Origin: Chitinophagaceae bacterium | GTDB taxonomy: Bacteria > Bacteroidota > Bacteroidia > Chitinophagales > Chitinophagaceae | DNA length: 64,000 bases | Direction: 5' to 3' | Assembly: GCA_016715365.1 (NCBI GenBank) | Contig: JADKAM010000003.1 | Span: forward strand, 124,001-188,000 | In this document: in pieces, positions 50,600-61,800 of the stretch | Numbering within the stretch: the first letter of the stretch is position 1 | How the letters are laid out: each line of letters starts with the position of its first letter | The notes under the pieces: generated by a model | The model's input: only the letters and a program-made list of their open reading frames with translations | Databases searched by the model: none | What the model was told of the DNA's origin: nothing | Program-made: the position numbers and the translations under genes

Positions 50600-51748
50600 A
50601 TGTTCACAATAGGAGTGCTTTTACCGGGGTCAACCCTTTACCCATCCATTGGTATGGATTTTTTACAGGGAATAAAAGCAGGGTTTAAATTTCATCAGCA
50701 AACAGCCCCGGATATTAAAGTGGAACTGATCAGTTTCGGGCTGAAGGATGATGAGATATATGCTGCTGCAGAAAGATTATTACTGGTGAATAACGCAGAT
50801 GTGCTGGTGGCCTATGCCGGTGATCATCATGCAGAAAAACTGGCGCCCCTGTGTGCAGCGGCAGGTAAACTGCTGCTGATGACCAATGGCGGAGCCAGTT
50901 ACCCTTTTTTCAAAGAAAAGATCAGCCATACGATCTTCCATTCTTTTAATGATTGTCTCTGCGCTTTCCTTACCGGCAGGTATGCTGCCAGGCAGGAAGG
51001 GGGGCATGGAGGCATTTTGGCTACTTCTTTTTTTGATGGTGGATATACCCATACACATGCCATGAGCAATGCGTTTATGCTTGCCGGTGGTCAGATCATG
51101 CACAATTATGTAAGCCACTATAAAAAAGAAGAATTTAACACGGATACACTTACAACATTTATACAGGATAACCCGGATACCCGGAAATTGCTGGCGATAT
51201 ACAGCGGCGATATGGCCCGTTTATTTTATGAAAAAATGATGCCCGTGCAACAGGAATATAACCTGCAATGGTATGTTTCGCCCATGATGTTCGACCGTAC
51301 ACCCGGCGATTTTGCAGAGCCCAGGCCGGCTGCACCTGATATGTGCGGCTATACCAACTGGTTACCTGAGCTGGAGAATGAAACCAATCAGCAATTCATA
51401 CAGTATTTTAAAACAGAACATAGTAAAGAAGCAAACCTGTTTTCCATGCAGGGATGGGAGAGTGCCCTGCTGGTCATGCAATACCTGAAGATAAGGCAGG
51501 ATGCAGCCGGCACGGAAGCGGCCATTGATCTGTTGCAGGCAGAAAAAATAAACAGCCCCCGGGGAGAACTGGTTTTAAATGAACAAAGACATATCATCGG
51601 CCCGGTACATTTTGCATCATCAACCGGCAATCTGCAGGTAACCATTACTGATAGCATCACTGATCTTCAGCAGGTGTGGGCAGAAATGTGTGCACAGATC
51701 CCAACAGATGCTGTTTCGGCCTGGCGCAATACCTACCTCTGTATATGA
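50600..51748 (+). CDS. LivJ-type periplasmic-binding-fold protein without signal peptide
   Basis: A 382-residue protein of the type I periplasmic binding fold (branched-chain amino acid/urea ABC substrate-binding class). It starts directly with the first strand FTIGVLLPGSTLYPSIG, then GIKAGFKF, ADVLVAYAGDHHAEK and NGGASYPFF, the two-lobe pattern of the family. No signal peptide, lipobox or membrane segment precedes it, so it is likely cytosolic, as with AmiC-like sensors. No ABC permease or ATPase is nearby. Its stop overlaps the start of the formyltransferase gene (ATGA), so the two work together. Confidence 0.8.
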   Translation: MFTIGVLLPGSTLYPSIGMDFLQGIKAGFKFHQQTAPDIKVELISFGLKDDEIYAAAERLLLVNNADVLVAYAGDHHAEKLAPLCAAAGKLLLMTNGGASYPFFKEKISHTIFHSFNDCLCAFLTGRYAARQEGGHGGILATSFFDGGYTHTHAMSNAFMLAGGQIMHNYVSHYKKEEFNTDTLTTFIQDNPDTRKLLAIYSGDMARLFYEKMMPVQQEYNLQWYVSPMMFDRTPGDFAEPRPAAPDMCGYTNWLPELENETNQQFIQYFKTEHSKEANLFSMQGWESALLVMQYLKIRQDAAGTEAAIDLLQAEKINSPRGELVLNEQRHIIGPVHFASSTGNLQVTITDSITDLQQVWAEMCAQIPTDAVSAWRNTYLCI

Positions 51749-52695
51749 GCGGTACTGTAAATATCATGATACTATGCAATAATGAAATGGCCATACCGGC
51801 CATGCAGCAGGTATACATGAGCGGCAGCCTGAAAGCTGTGGTGATTCCCGAGAAAAATGTATCCTTATTTTCTTTGCTGAAACAAATGCTAACGGGTACG
51901 GGTATCAGTCTTGTAACAGTGAATAAAAAAACGCTGGAGCCTGTCTTAAAAAAAACGGCCGCAGAAAAAAATATTACCGCTGCCTGGATCATGACCTTTT
52001 CCTACATCATACCCAAATCATTACTGAATCTGCTACCCGGCGGCTTCATCAATTTTCATTACGGGCTTTTGCCGCAATACCGGGGTGTAAACCCGGTACT
52101 GGCCCAGATGCTTGCCGGTGAAAAAGAAAGCGGTATCACGGTGCATGTGGTGGATGAAAATATAGATACGGGCCCGGTTGTAATGCAACAGAAAATACCC
52201 ATTGATGACAGGGATACTTTTGGCATGCAGTTGCAGAAACTGGGCATCCTGGGTGCTGCGATGGTTCAGCCCCTGCTACGTCTCTGCCAGTTCAGCCCGG
52301 TGTTACCATCTGTACCACAAGACGAATCTAAAGCCAGGTATTTTAAAAGACCGGTGGCTGCCGACCTGATGATCAACTGGAACACCATGAGCAGCCAACA
52401 GGTGATACAGCTTATCAATGCATGCAACCCCTGGAACAAAGGAGCGGGTGCCATGATCGGACAGATGGGGCTATGTCTTACAAACGCTGAGCCGGTTACA
52501 GAAATGGCGGAAATTGAAGCCTTGCCGGGTACCATTATTACCCTGGATGTGCCGAATGGTTTAAAAATTTATTGTTTTGATAATAAACTGGTTAAGATCA
52601 ATGTGATCAGTACCACTGAGGGGTTCTTCGGAGGGAGCAGCCTGCTCAATTATGGAATTAATCAGGGTGACAGATTTTTGTCTCCAAATTATTAG
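51745..52695 (+). CDS. Formyltransferase-domain protein (Fmt/ArnA-like)
   Basis: A 316-residue protein with a formyl-tetrahydrofolate transferase domain. The catalytic block reads GGFINFHYGLLPQYRGVNPV (Asn and His), and VVDENIDTGPVVMQQ carries the conserved Asp. An N-terminal Rossmann-like half and a C-terminal Fmt-type barrel follow. It is not the housekeeping Fmt by context: it is coupled to the binding-fold protein and next to the collar cassette and a secreted giant. It may formylate an amino sugar or amino acid. ATG 51745 is the start; the frame extends to 51676 inside the upstream gene. Confidence 0.85.
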   Translation: MSGTVNIMILCNNEMAIPAMQQVYMSGSLKAVVIPEKNVSLFSLLKQMLTGTGISLVTVNKKTLEPVLKKTAAEKNITAAWIMTFSYIIPKSLLNLLPGGFINFHYGLLPQYRGVNPVLAQMLAGEKESGITVHVVDENIDTGPVVMQQKIPIDDRDTFGMQLQKLGILGAAMVQPLLRLCQFSPVLPSVPQDESKARYFKRPVAADLMINWNTMSSQQVIQLINACNPWNKGAGAMIGQMGLCLTNAEPVTEMAEIEALPGTIITLDVPNGLKIYCFDNKLVKINVISTTEGFFGGSSLLNYGINQGDRFLSPNY

Positions 52696-52814
52696 GATTA
52701 TAAATAAAATAGAATATCTTTATTACTGTATTTTTAATTTGTGGCCCGTTATTTTTTAGTGCCAGAAATGATTGGTTTGTTCAAATATACCTTAATACCA
52801 AATTAACCTCGTTT

Positions 52815-55800
52815 ATGAAAAAAAGTTACCAGCTGCTTAGCTTATTGCTTGCTTTATTGGTTTTTTCAACCAAGTCATTCTCTCAAAACAACCTGGCGGC
52901 CGGTGATCTGGCCATCGTAAGTTACCAATCGGATTTTGATGCGTCTAATCCCATTGCCGGCGACAATGATCTTGCGGAATTTGAAGACCGGTTTTCTGTA
53001 GTGGTAACTAAACAGGGCGGACTTGCCGCGGGTACCGTGATATTTTTCACTACCAGGGGCTGGAATGCTGTTTCCAATAACTGGCACGATGTGGATTTTC
53101 CACCAAACACTTTTGGACTTGGCAGGAGAGCGGTAGTGCAATGGACTGTGCCTGCAGGTGGTATTGCCCGCGGAACGGAAGTGTTTTTTATAAATCAATA
53201 TCATGATGAAGCGCCTGTAGGTCAGGAATATTATGACTGGGGTGCATACGCTGATTATAATGGAACAATAGCCCTTGGTGTAATGGCCAACGTTACGCCC
53301 ATTATACCTGCCGCAAACAGTACAGATGGTATGAGCCTTTCTTTTAGCGGGGATCACCTGTTGGTTTACCAGACAGGCCCGGTGGCAGGCCCGAATGCAG
53401 GCCCTAACGGAACCCCCATCAGGTTTATTACAGCCCTGATGGCAAATAATAACGGTACCACCACTTTTGCTAACTGGGATCCTACACCGGCAGCAGTAAA
53501 CGCCGAAAGTAGTGTACCTCCGGGTTTAACTAATGGCCAAACCTGTTTTTTAATGTCTCCCGGACCTTTACCCGCAGCTCCAAACGGTACCAACGAACCT
53601 GATAACGGTAAATTCAGTGCCTGTGCATTATCTGCAGCAGGTGTATGTACAGCCCTGGAGATGTCGGCCATCATTTATAATAATGCTAACTGGACATTTA
53701 GTGGTGCAGTTTTCCCGCTGGGAACTTCCAGCAGCCTGTGCACTTACACCTTTTCTGCAGCTAATACCATTACTCTCAATTCTGCGGTAGGAACCGATGC
53801 GCAAACTGTTTGTGTTAATACAGCTATTGTAAATATAACTTACAACACAACTGGTGCAACCGGTGCAACCTTCAGTGGTTTGCCTGCGGGCGTTACCGGT
53901 AACTGGGCAGCCAACGTGGTAACCATCAGTGGTTCACCAACAACTGCAGTGGGTTCTCCATTTATTTATACAGTTACACTAACAGGTGGATGTCCCGGAA
54001 CCAATGCTACGGGCACCATAACCGTAAATCCTGTTAATACAGTTGGTGCACCATCATCAACACCTACACTATGTATCAATACAGTGCTGACGGCTATCAC
54101 GCATACTACTACCGGAGCTACCGGTATTGGTGCTGCATCAGGATTACCTGCCGGGGTTACAGCAGCCTGGGCAGCCAATGTAATTACCATCAGCGGAACA
54201 CCTTCAGCATCAGGTACATTTAACTACAACATACCGTTAACGGGTGGTTGCGGTGCGGTATCAGCTGTAGGTTCTATTACAGTTACACCAAATAATACCA
54301 TCAGCCTTACATCGGCACCTGGTACCAATGCTCAAACGGTAAATATTAACAACCCAATCATTAATATAACTTACGCAACAACGGGGGCAACCGGCGCCAC
54401 TTTCAGCGGTTTACCCGCAGGTGTTACAGGCAATTGGGCAGCCAACGTGGTAACCATCAGCGGCTCTCCAACAACTGCCGTGGGTTCGCCATTTAGTTAT
54501 ACGGTAACTTTAACCGGTGGTTGCGGAACAGTAACTGCTACAGGAACGATTACGGTTACTACCTGTGCGGTAACCCTTACTTCTGCCGTGGGTACCGATG
54601 CGCAGACAGTTTGTATTAATACGCCTATCACCAATATTACTTACTCAACAGTAGGTGCAACAGGGGCTACAATCAGCGGATTGCCCGCAGGTGTAACCGG
54701 TAACTGGGTGGCAGATGTGATCACCATCAGCGGCACGCCTACCACAACGGTTGGTTCTCCTTTCAGCTATACAATAACACAGGTTGGCGGAACCTGTGCC
54801 GGAACAACGGCAACCGGTACCATCACTGTTAACCCGAATAACACGATCACCCTAACTTCGGCACCTGCTACTACTTCGCAGGCTGTTTGTGTTAATTCAG
54901 GAATCACCAATATTACTTATGCAACAACTGTAGCAACCGGTGCTACTTTCAGCGGACTTCCTCCGGGTGTAAACGGTAACTGGGCTGGCAACGTGGTAAC
55001 CATTAGCGGTGCTCCAAACACAACAGTTGGCTCGCCATTTAATTATACAGTAACATTAACCGGCGGTTGTACCGTAGTTACAGCAACCGGTACCATAACA
55101 GTAAACCCTGCAACGGCACCATTTACGGTAACCGGTGGTGGAGCCTTCTGTCAAACCCCGTCAGTTACGCTTTCGGGCCCGGCAGATCCTAATTATACTT
55201 ATGCATGGGCACGCAGCCTTTCAGGCGATGTGCAAAGTCCATATGTTGCTTTTGGAGGAACAGCACAAACACAGGCAGTAACCGTATCAGGCATTTACCT
55301 GTTAACTGTTACCAACCAGTTTGGCTGCTCTGCCAGCGATTCAGCGGCCGTTATTGCAGCTGATTACCAGTTCGCTGGTTCAATCGGGGCAGGAGATCCG
55401 CAGCAGACAGGACGTATCAACCGTTTTGCTACCATTTCTACCTGTGCATCACCTAAAGCATGCCCGGGTATTTTCACTCCTACCGGCGCCAGGTTCTATG
55501 ATGCCTATACCATTACCAATGTACGTAATGTGCCGGTATGCGCAACAGTAGGTACTACCAATGCTTGCGGAAATAATATCTTTATGGTAGCTTATACAGG
55601 CAGCTTTAACCCGGCTTCGCCTTGTACCAATTACCTGGCTGATGTCGGTTCATCTTATTCAACCCCGGCATTCATGGAATTAACTATTCCTGCCAACGGA
55701 ACGGTAGTTGTAGTAATACATGAAGTGAATGTTGGAACAGGATGCGGTGCTTATACAGTAAATGTAAATATACCGAGGGATCCTGCCGGTATTACCGTAT

Positions 55801-58800
55801 CACCGGCTTCACCAAGCTGTAGTGGTGCGCCTATCACTTTAACAGCTCCGTTTGCAAACTCTTATTCATGGAGTCCGGGCGGTGCAACAACACAATCAAT
55901 TGTTCATAATACAGGAACAACCAACTATACAGTAACATTAGGATACGGCAATAATGCCTGCTCGGCAACAGCATCACAATCGGTAACCATTGCTGATCCG
56001 GTAGTTAACCCGGTAGCCAACCAGGCATTCTGTAACGGTGCTTCAGCTGCTGTTACATTTAGCGGCGGAAGTGGAGGTACAGTTTATAACTGGACCAATA
56101 CCAATACAGCTATTGGTTTAGGTGCAAGCGGTAGTGGTAATCTGAACTTTGTGGCCACCAATGCTACAGCAGGTCCTATCAGTGGTACTATCACAGTTAC
56201 TCCGGTAAACGGAGTCTGCACCGGTACACCAATTACCTTTACTATTACAGTTGCCAGTCAGCCAAGTATCACCTCGGTAACAGGTGCAACGCTTTGCGGA
56301 CCTGGCGTAGCCAATCTTTCTGCTACAGCCAACGGAACCATTAACTGGTGGGATGCATTAACAGGCGGTATCGTAGTAAATACAGGAACTACCTTTAGTC
56401 CGAATGTAACAACTACCACCACTTATTATGTAGATGCTGCCATCAATGCAGGGCTGCAAAGTTTACTGGCAATGCCGGCACAGAGCAGCACCTTCACCGG
56501 TAATGTTAGAGGCTATTGGTTCACAGCCCCAACAGACTTTGTGATCACTTCGCTGAGTGTACCCACAACCGCTTCTTCTGCCGGGCAGAGTATTGCAGTG
56601 GTGAAATTCAACGGCAACACGCCTCCTCCGGTATTCTCGGCCACTACTAATGCATTTACCACTGAGTTTTTTACCAGGAATAATGCGACTGCCGGAAGTA
56701 TTCCATGTAATATTCCGGTAGCAGCTGGCGAAGTAATAGGTATCCTCGGTTATCGCGGAACTATCAATTCTTATGCAAACGGAGATCATAATACAACCAT
56801 TGCAGGATTCCCTGTACAGCTGCAACGCCTGGGCATGCAGTTCCCGCTGACAACAACCAACCCGCAAAACATCTGGAGAGAATTCGGGGCAGGTACCTTC
56901 ATCTCAAGAATAGAATTTGAATATTCATTAAGCCAGAACTGTATCAGTGCACCAAGAGTGCCTGTTACTGCAACTGTGAAACCGGTACCTGTAGTAACGG
57001 CTACACCAGCTGCACAAACTATTTGCAGCGGATCTGCTATTACAACAATCTTATTAAGTACTACAGAACCTGGCACTACTTATAGCTGGACAAGAGATAA
57101 TACCGGAACAGTAACCGGTATTGCAGCCAGTGGTACAACTGATATCAGCGGTACATTGACCAATACAACCAATGCACCAATAACTGTAACCTTTACAATA
57201 ACATCTGATTTTAACGGTTGTCCGGGATTGCCCATCACTGCAACGGTGGTGGTTAATCCAATTCCAACGGTAAATGCGGTAGCTAACCAGGTGTTATGTA
57301 ACAATACTTCAACGGCTGCAATTACCTTTAGCGGAGCAGTGGCCGGTACGGTTTACAATTGGACCAATAATACCCCATCCATTGGCCTTGCAGCCAGCGG
57401 AAGTGGAGATATTGCTTCGTTTACAGCTACCAATGCAAGTAATGCGCCTGTAGTGGCAACCATTACGGTAACGCCAGGCTATACCAATGCAGGAACCACC
57501 TGTACGGGTACGCCAAGAACGTTTACCATTACGGTTAATCCAACCCCAACGGTTGATCCTGTTGCCAACCAGGCGGTATGTAACAACGCACCAACAACAG
57601 CAGTAAACTTTACCGGTTTTGTACCGGGTACTGTGTACAACTGGACAAACAATGATCCTTCCATTGGCCTTGCTGCCAGCGGCACGGGTAATATTGCCAG
57701 CTTTACAGCTACCAATCCTGGTTCAGCACCTGTAACAGCAACGATAACAGTTACCCCTTCTTATACCAATGCGGGTACAACCTGCACGGGTACAGCAATA
57801 ACATTCACCATCAAGGTTAACCCAACCGGCCAGGTAAACCAACCGGCCAGCCAGGTAGTATGTAACAATACGCCAACGGCACCGGTTAACTTTACCACCA
57901 CGGTACCGGGTACGGTATTTGACTGGGTAAACAATACACCATCCATTGGCCTTGCAGCCAGTGGTACCGGTAATATAGCCAGCTTTACAGCAACCAATGC
58001 AACCAATGCACCGGTTGTGGCTACAGTAACCGTAACACCGAGCTATGTTTCTTCGGTAAGCGGTACACAAACTTTCAATTTTACAGGAGGCATACAAACC
58101 TTCACAGTACCTGCAGGCGTAACATCTGTATTCCTGCAAAGCTGGGGAGCACAGGGAGGTTCTGGTGCAACCGGCGGCAACGCTACATCCGGAGGGGCCG
58201 GTGGCCTGGGCGGATATGCCGAGGGTAACCTGGCGGTAGTGCCAGGCCAGGTATTGAATATATTTGTAGGAGGCCAGGGGGCCACACCTACGGGCGGATT
58301 TAACGGCGGTGCAAATGGTGGAAGCACCAATGCAGGCGGTGGAGGCGGAGCCTCAGATGTAAGGGCAGGCGGAACTGCTGAAGCAAACCGTGTGATCACT
58401 GCCGGTGGCGGTGGTGGCGGTGGCCGTGCAGGTTGCGAAACCGTTTCTGCAGGTGTTGGAGGTACAGGTGGTGTTGGTGGCAGCGGTGTAGGTACTAACG
58501 GAGGTGACTCACCCACATCTGGTGGTGTAGCCGGAGGAGGCCGCGGAGGTAATTTTGCTGCTGTGCAGGGAGCTTTTGGTGCAGCCGGAATCGGTTGCGG
58601 TGGATTCCTGGGAACTCAGGGAGGAACTGCAGCTACCGGAACGGGTGCTTCGGGTGGTGCAGGACAATCATGTTGCTGCTTCAGCTTCGGAAGTATTCCG
58701 GGCGGCGGTGGTGGTGGCGGCGGCCAGTTAGGCGGCGGCGGTGGTGGAGGCGGATCAGCCGGTACTTCAGGCTGTTCAGGCAATGATAAAGGCGCCGGCG

Positions 58801-61800
58801 GCGGCGGTGGCGGTGGTTCATCTTATATTGGTGGAGTAACTGCAGGAACGACAAATAATGGTATCTGGTTAGGCAATGGCCAGGTAACGGTCTCTTATCT
58901 GATCCCGGGTGGAGCCCCATGTCCTGGTACACCAAGAACATTTACTTATACCGTTAACCCTACACCAACAGTTGACCCAGTTGCAAACCAGGGCGTATGT
59001 AATGGTTCACCAACTGCGGCCGTAAACTTCACGGGTTTTGTACCGGGTACAGTTTATAGCTGGACAAATAACAATACAACAATTGGCCTGGGAGCCAGCG
59101 GCACCGGTAATATACCAAGCTTTACAGCTATCAATACCGGAACAGCGGCTGTTACATCAACAATCACTGTAACACCAAGCTATACCAATGCTGGAGTTAC
59201 CTGTACAGGTACTCCAATAACATTTACAATAACTGTTAATCCAACCGGACAGGTAGACCAGCCTGCCAGCCAGGTAGTATGTAACGGTGCGCCAACTGCG
59301 CCTGTTAACTTTACCACATTGGTACCGGGTACGGTATTTAACTGGACCAACAGTACACCAGCCATTGGCCTTGCAGCCAGCGGCACGGGTAATATAGCAT
59401 CGTTCACGGGAACCAATGCAACCAATGCGCCATTGGTAGGTACCATTACGGTAACCCCGGTTTATACCCCGGTATCAACGGTAACGCAAACCTTCCTGTA
59501 CACCGGTGCAATGCAGACCTTTACAGTGCCTGTGGGCGTAACATCAGTTACCATTGATGCTTACGGTGCACAAGGTGGAAACGGCGCAACCGGAGGTAAC
59601 GCATCAACTGGTGGTACTGGTGGAAACGGCACAAGAGCAACAGGTACGCTGGCGGTAACACCTGGCCAGGTGCTGAATATATTTGTAGGCGGTGCAGGAG
59701 GTACCCCTACGGCCGGCTTTAACGGCGGCGGATTTGGCGGAAGCCAGAATGCCGGAGGCGGTGGCGGAGCCAGTGATGTAAGATTCCCTGGTTCAGCAAC
59801 AGCTGACCGTATTTTAGTTGCTGCCGGTGGCGGTGGCGGCGGTAGAGGCGGTTGTGAAAGTGCAATAGTAGCCGGCGGAAACGGTGGCACCGGAGATGGA
59901 AACGGCGTAAACGGAACCAATGCACCAACCAGTGGCGGCGTAGCCGGTGGAGGTTTCGGAGGAGTAGGATCAGCCTTTGGCGGAGCCGGTATCGGTTGCG
60001 CAGGCTTCCTGGGAGCACCAGGAACAGCCGGCGTAGCAAGCGGTACTGGCGGCAATGGCGGTAATGGCCAGTCATGTTGCTGCTTCAGCTTTGGAAGTAT
60101 TCCTGCCGGTGGTGGCGGCGGTGGCGGATTTGTTGGTGGTGGCGCCGGTGGCGGCGGATCAGCAGGTACCACAGGCTGTTCTGGCAATGACAAAGGAGCT
60201 GGCGGCGGTGGTGCTGGTGGCTCATCCTTTACCGGAGGTGTAACAGCAGGAGCAACAACTCCTGGTGTACAAAGCGGCAACGGACAGGTGGTGATCACCT
60301 ATGGGGTGGCTGCTGCAGGTGTACCTTGTCCCGGCACTCCAAAAACATTCACTATCACTGTTAATCCTGTAGCGCAGGTAGATCAGCCTGCAGACCAGGT
60401 GGTATGTAACAATACCTCTTTTGCAGCGACCAACTTTACTACCCCAACAACGGGCGGTACAGTTACCTATGCATGGACAAATAATAATACAACAATAGGG
60501 CTTGGCGCCAGCGGAACAGGTAATATACCTGCATTTGTTGGAACCAATGCAACCAATGCCCCTAATGTGGCAACGGTAACAGTAACACCAAGCATTACAA
60601 CACCTGCGCCTGCAGTACCGGTAATTACAACCTTTACCTTTACCGGTGCAGTTCAGACCTTTACAGTACCTGCAGGAATAACATCACTGACCATTGATAC
60701 TTATGGTGCACAGGGTGCACAGGGTGCCAGTGGTAATAGTAATGCCGGAGCTACTTCAGGAGGTTTTGGCGGCAGAGGATCAAGAGCTACAGGTACGCTG
60801 GCGGTAACACCTGGCCAGGTACTGAATATATTTGTAGGCGGTGCAGCCAGTGCTGCAACGGGTGGCTTTAACGGTGGCGGAACGGGTGCCAACACAGCCG
60901 GTGGCGGTGGTGGAGCCAGTGATGTACGTTTCCCTGGAGCAACTACAGCCGACAGAATTATAGTAGGAGCCGGCGGCGGCGGCGGCGGACGTGGCGGCTG
61001 CGAAAGTGGTACCGGCATCACCGGTGGCCCTGGTGGCAACGGAGATGGAAACGGTGTAAACGGAACCAATGCACCAACCAGTGGCGGTAGTGCCGGTGGC
61101 GGATTTGGTGCAGTGGGATCAAACTTTGGCGGAGCCGGTATCGGTTGCGCAGGCTTCCTGGGAGCACCGGGTACAGCAGGTGTTGCAACAGGTATTGGCG
61201 GTAACGGCGGTGCCGGACAGGCATGCTGCTGCTTCAGCTTCGGAAGTATTCCTGGCGGTGGCGGCGGTGGCGGCGGATTCGTTGGTGGCGGTGGCGCCGG
61301 CGGCGGATCAGCAGGCACAGCAGGCTGCAGTGGTAATGATAAAGGAGCAGGTGGCGGTGGCGCCGGAGGCTCATCTTATACAGGAGGTGTATTGGGAGGC
61401 AGTGTAACAACAGGTGTACAAACCGGCAATGGCCAGGTGGTGATCACTTATCTGGGTGCAGGTACACTTACCTGTGCAGGCACACCAAAAACCTTCACGT
61501 ATACGGTTAATCCAACCGCAACAGTTGACCCTGTTGCCAATCAGGTGGTTTGTAACGGAGCTGCTACAACAGCCGTTAACTTTACCAGCCCCACAACGGG
61601 CGGAACAATAGTTTACAACTGGACCAACGACCAGCCATCCATCGGATTGGCAGCGAGCGGTTCAGGCAATATAGCCAGCTTTACAGCGGTGAACGTAACA
61701 GCAGTACCAGTGGTAGCAACCATTACAGTAACACCGGCCTATACCAATGGCGCAGTAACCTGTAACGGCACACCGATGACATTCACGATCACGGTTAATC

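Noticed and set aside
58043..61318. Long minus-strand proline-rich open frames (58043-58516, 59561-60298, 60701-61318)
   Set aside because: They are the complement of glycine codons in the plus-strand glycine-rich domains; their borders follow those domains and the plus frame is continuous with a signal peptide.
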